A DNA stretch of 8,752 nucleotides from Candidatus Peregrinibacteria bacterium (lineage in GTDB: Bacteria; Patescibacteriota; Gracilibacteria; UBA1369), in the NCBI GenBank assembly GCA_014728765.1, contig WJLA01000035.1, positions 1-8,752 on the forward strand, written 5' to 3'. Position numbers and translations under genes: made by a program. The first letter of the stretch is position 1. Every line of letters starts with the position of its first letter. Of this stretch, positions 6,334-8,752 are shown in pieces. Under the pieces are notes generated by a model, which was given only the letters and a program-made list of their open reading frames with translations, did not search any database and was not told the DNA's origin.

Positions 6334-7197
6334 TTGAAAAAGAAGACTGCGAGACAGATTGAAAAACATCTGATTGTTAAGGGTAGTGCAATTATTGTGT
6401 CATTTGTGTTTACCTTGGCAATGGGTGGTGGCCTGATAGCAAGCGCAAAAGAAGCACTTTCAGCCAATGTTTTGAGTGCAAATATAAATTATTTGCAGTC
6501 GGGTGAACTTTTGGTAAATGGAATAGATGGTAAAGGAAACTTTAGTAATGGTGAATTTAATTTTGAAAGTGTAGTCTGGCAAGAAAAAATCAATGATTAT
6601 TGGAAACAAAGTAATAAATTGCTTAATGAATACGGTAAATTCGAAAAAAAGTTTAAAAAAAATCAGAATAACAAATCAGATTCATCAACAGTATCTATTA
6701 ATAATGGAAGCTTGGAAAAAGCCATTTTGAAAGATGAAATCAAGCAGCAGATTAAGGAAAAGAAGAAAAGTATTATTAAAAAGAATAATAAAAAACCCAA
6801 ATGTTCTGCCGCGTGGTGTGTTAATTATAAGGTTAATATTCATCATAATGGTCGAGTCGATTTGGCGGAGCTTAAAAAAGTTTATCCAGAGCAATTTGGG
6901 TGGTTGGATGATAAGGATAAAATATTTAAAACCACTATCACAGTTAAATTTTTAGAGGATGGATATGTTAAAGGGGTAATTTTACCAATTATAAAAAAAG
7001 GTTACGTTCTATATCATAGAACAGGATATCAACCAAATTATGGAAATGAAGAATTTTTAAATATTGAAAATGTTCCGGTAGATTTTCAATTAAAAGGTTA
7101 TAAAGGAGAAATGAAAACAGGTGTAATATACACTAGTAAACCTATAACTCCTGCATTTTTCAGATATACGGATATAGAATTTGTGCATTTGAATTAA
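6334..7197 (+). CDS. Exported protein of unknown function with Lys-rich middle and C-terminal beta-rich domain
   Basis: 287 residues; not recognised. It starts at TTG (6334): an in-frame TAA at 6328-6330 rules out any start further upstream, and the first ATG (codon 30) would cut into the hydrophobic segment. Basic residues 2-11 and a hydrophobic run (13-38) with ASA at 36-38 form a signal peptide or a single membrane anchor. Residues 45-100 are polar. Residues 100-156 are Lys/Asn-rich and probably helical (DEIKQQIKEKKK). A boundary at CSAAWC (Cys157, Cys162) opens the last domain, about 125 residues with alternating strands (FKTTITVKF, GVILPIIKKGYVLYH, FFRYTDIEF). The tail suggests a compact extracellular domain; no catalytic motif stands out. 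It has its own strong promoter and meets the glycosyltransferase gene stop to stop. A partner or regulator role at the surface is possible but unsupported. Confidence 0.75.
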   Translation: MKKKTARQIEKHLIVKGSAIIVSFVFTLAMGGGLIASAKEALSANVLSANINYLQSGELLVNGIDGKGNFSNGEFNFESVVWQEKINDYWKQSNKLLNEYGKFEKKFKKNQNNKSDSSTVSINNGSLEKAILKDEIKQQIKEKKKSIIKKNNKKPKCSAAWCVNYKVNIHHNGRVDLAELKKVYPEQFGWLDDKDKIFKTTITVKFLEDGYVKGVILPIIKKGYVLYHRTGYQPNYGNEEFLNIENVPVDFQLKGYKGEMKTGVIYTSKPITPAFFRYTDIEFVHLN

Positions 7198-8615
7198 TTT
7201 TTTTTAACGATTTCAAACTTTTGTGTTGAATTGATCATTCCTGAAATTACTCCGATTGCTTCAAGCATGGTTGAAAGAGGAATGCAGATAATAGTTAAGA
7301 TATACATGTAACTCCTTGCGAGTGTGCCAAGCTTTTTGCCTTGTAAATTTCGTGCAGTTCCCAATAAATAGATCAATATATAAATTGAAAAAATAAGTCC
7401 GCCGATTTGAGCAATCCAAATGTTTGTTTCAGATGGGAAAATAATATTTAAAACTGTTATTAAGAAAGCTGTCCAGGAAACCGCCCACATAATTCTTGAT
7501 AGCATTAAAGTTAAACGATGTTTGAGATGTATTCTTTTGTCTCTTACTACATAAGTCAGTCCAACAAACCAGCGCTTTCTTTGTTTGATGAAATCACTGA
7601 AGCTGTATGGGGATTGTTCTTGAATATTGCCGTTTAACCATCCGAATTTCCATCCATTATCAATAATTTTTAAGGCTAAATATGCGTCTTCTGTAATTGA
7701 CGAATTCAGTCCATAATCATATCCGTATTTTTTTTCTATATCAGATCTTATCAAGATAAAGGAACCATGCATGCCAAAAAAATTTTTATGCATTTTATAT
7801 TGTAATCTGAATCTGCCCAAATCATCACCTGTTCTGATTGCGTCAGCTGCGGTAATGGTAATTTTGTTGGCATATTGATATGCATTATATAAGATTTCTC
7901 CTTGTGCGATTATTTCCGTGTCTTGTCGATTTTGTAAAAACTCAATTATCCCTTTGATTGTGTCAGTGTTGATTTTGCTTTCTTCATCCAATCTTAAAAC
8001 CCAAATATTCGGTGCGCAAAGATTGACTGTGGTGCTGTAGTGTAAGGACCTTGCTTTATATTTTGTACTGTTTTGAGTATGATAATTTTTAGGCACCAAT
8101 GTTTCAAAGTGAGTAATATTTTTGAGGGATTTCGGGAATGTTATTTTCGGAAGTTTTTTATCAGTAATAGCTTCAACTTCAACATTTTTAAATAAGTCTT
8201 TTAAGTGGATCTTTTTGTTTTTAACAGTAACTTTTTGATTTAACACTCTTGCAACTGAACTTAAGCTTCTTTTTAAAGACAGGTAATTCTGTCCTCTTGT
8301 GCAATAGCTTATTCTTAAGATTATTTTTTTGGTTGTTTGATCGTTCAGATTCGGTTTTGGTTTTTTGGGTGGCCCCAATAAAAGTCCGATTAAATTAAAA
8401 ATTACATATGGAAAAGAAATCAGCCAAAGAAATTTTAAACTATCTATTGATTGTTGTACCGCCGAAGTGATCGGAGAACTGAGTGACCATAAATACATGG
8501 CAAAAAATATCATTTGACCGATCAAAATTATTCCGAATATAACTCCATACCAGGTAATGTGGTTATGGTATTTTTCCAGAAAAACCTTTAATTTATGATT
8601 AAGTGAAAATTTCAT
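7194..8615 (-). CDS. Family 2 membrane glycosyltransferase resembling Egghead/BRE-3 beta-mannosyltransferase
   Basis: 473 residues. Two membrane segments (about 21-43 and 61-81) precede a cytoplasmic GT-A domain (about 97-350), and three more follow (373-393, 399-419, 435-458). The domain has RISYCTRG (101-108), VPKNYHT (174-180), KARSLHY (187-193), WVLRLDEES (205-213, the metal-binding acidic site), ADAIRTGDDLGRFRLQYK (257-274), GMHGSF, SITED (306-310, the likely base) and SPYSFSDFIKQRKRW (335-349, with the QxxRW-type site). In wording and order these match the animal Egghead/BRE-3 enzymes, which add mannose to a lipid-linked glucose, more closely than bacterial cellulose or hyaluronan synthases. 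The likely job is a sugar transfer onto a membrane lipid; donor and acceptor are not readable. The stops of this gene and the convergent orphan gene share TTAA at 7194-7197. Confidence 0.85.
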   Translation of the reverse strand: MKFSLNHKLKVFLEKYHNHITWYGVIFGIILIGQMIFFAMYLWSLSSPITSAVQQSIDSLKFLWLISFPYVIFNLIGLLLGPPKKPKPNLNDQTTKKIILRISYCTRGQNYLSLKRSLSSVARVLNQKVTVKNKKIHLKDLFKNVEVEAITDKKLPKITFPKSLKNITHFETLVPKNYHTQNSTKYKARSLHYSTTVNLCAPNIWVLRLDEESKINTDTIKGIIEFLQNRQDTEIIAQGEILYNAYQYANKITITAADAIRTGDDLGRFRLQYKMHKNFFGMHGSFILIRSDIEKKYGYDYGLNSSITEDAYLALKIIDNGWKFGWLNGNIQEQSPYSFSDFIKQRKRWFVGLTYVVRDKRIHLKHRLTLMLSRIMWAVSWTAFLITVLNIIFPSETNIWIAQIGGLIFSIYILIYLLGTARNLQGKKLGTLARSYMYILTIICIPLSTMLEAIGVISGMINSTQKFEIVKKN

Positions 8616-8634
8616 GATAAAATTATATCAATAT

Positions 8635-8663
8635 ATTATATCATAAAAATTGTGTTTTTTCAT
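8635..8663 (-). promoter_or_regulatory. Predicted promoter of the glycosyltransferase gene
   Basis: On the minus strand: ATGAAA (8663-8658), 17 bases, then TATAAT (8640-8635) with a TG-A extension at 8643-8641. RNA would start near 8628, about 13 bases before the ATG. A second TGATATAAT copy lies at 8630-8622; its RNA would begin at the A of the ATG itself (8615), giving a leaderless message, but it lacks a -35. Confidence 0.5.
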
Positions 8664-8752
8664 TATCTATGAGCTGAAAATTAAGCACTCTCAATCAATA
8701 CGTCCGTTTTCTAGTCAATAGCTTTGCATCACCTGGTCAGGAGTTTGCATGC

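Noticed and set aside
8731..8752. Similarity to the signal recognition particle RNA core (GGTCAGG)
   Set aside because: The core must be followed closely by a GGAA-type tetraloop and an AGCAG strand; here AGTTTGCATGC follows, and no promoter of fitting orientation is seen.
1..8752. Mobile elements, CRISPR arrays, phage genes or a defence system
   Set aside because: No transposase, integrase, spaced repeat array, toxin-antitoxin pair or nuclease gene is visible.

Overview
The window is AT-rich (about one third G+C by eye) and bacterial, in the standard code. It holds eight protein genes, one tRNA and one probable gene remnant. Three things suggest a lineage of the Patescibacteria/Candidate Phyla Radiation (CPR) type: a DEAD-box helicase with a short basic head and a DEVD box, a secreted protein ending in S-layer homology (SLH) repeats that carry cysteines, and compact genes with no Shine-Dalgarno sequences. 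That assignment is an inference; no rRNA or ribosomal protein gene is present to test it.

Layout. 1-1209 (+) is the 3' part of a lipoprotein of the PQQ-type glucose/sorbosone dehydrogenase fold; its lipobox is visible at the window edge and its start lies outside. Its end overlaps tspO (1199-1660, -), which follows a small gene of the bacterial eRF1-like 'host attachment' family (1665-2144, -) by four bases, so these two form an operon. Upstream of them on the same strand is tRNA-Gly(GCC) at 2226-2299. Next come a small lipoprotein with a possible DUF3558-like domain (2425-3024, +) and, on the opposite strand, what looks like the last 50 codons of a drug/metabolite (EamA-type) transporter with no start (3041-3193, -). 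The longest gene (3265-4836, +) encodes an S-layer-like protein and ends in a clear intrinsic terminator. The helicase follows (5033-6220, +). Then comes an unrecognised exported protein with a TTG start and a near-consensus extended -10 promoter (6334-7197, +). It meets, stop on stop, a multi-pass glycosyltransferase (7194-8615, -) that strongly resembles the animal Egghead/BRE-3 mannosyltransferase.

Common themes. Five of the eight proteins have cell-surface or export signals, and two are integral membrane proteins among the rest or overlapping that set: one dehydrogenase lipoprotein, one small lipoprotein, one S-layer-like protein, one exported orphan, TspO and a membrane glycosyltransferase. 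The region therefore reads as envelope functions interspersed with RNA functions (tRNA, helicase, eRF1-like protein). There is no sign of a single long operon. Candidate promoters lie so close to the genes that the predicted leaders are about 0-20 bases, and none of the seven visible starts has a Shine-Dalgarno sequence. No phage, insertion sequence or CRISPR array was found, and no gene-free stretch exceeds 300 bases.
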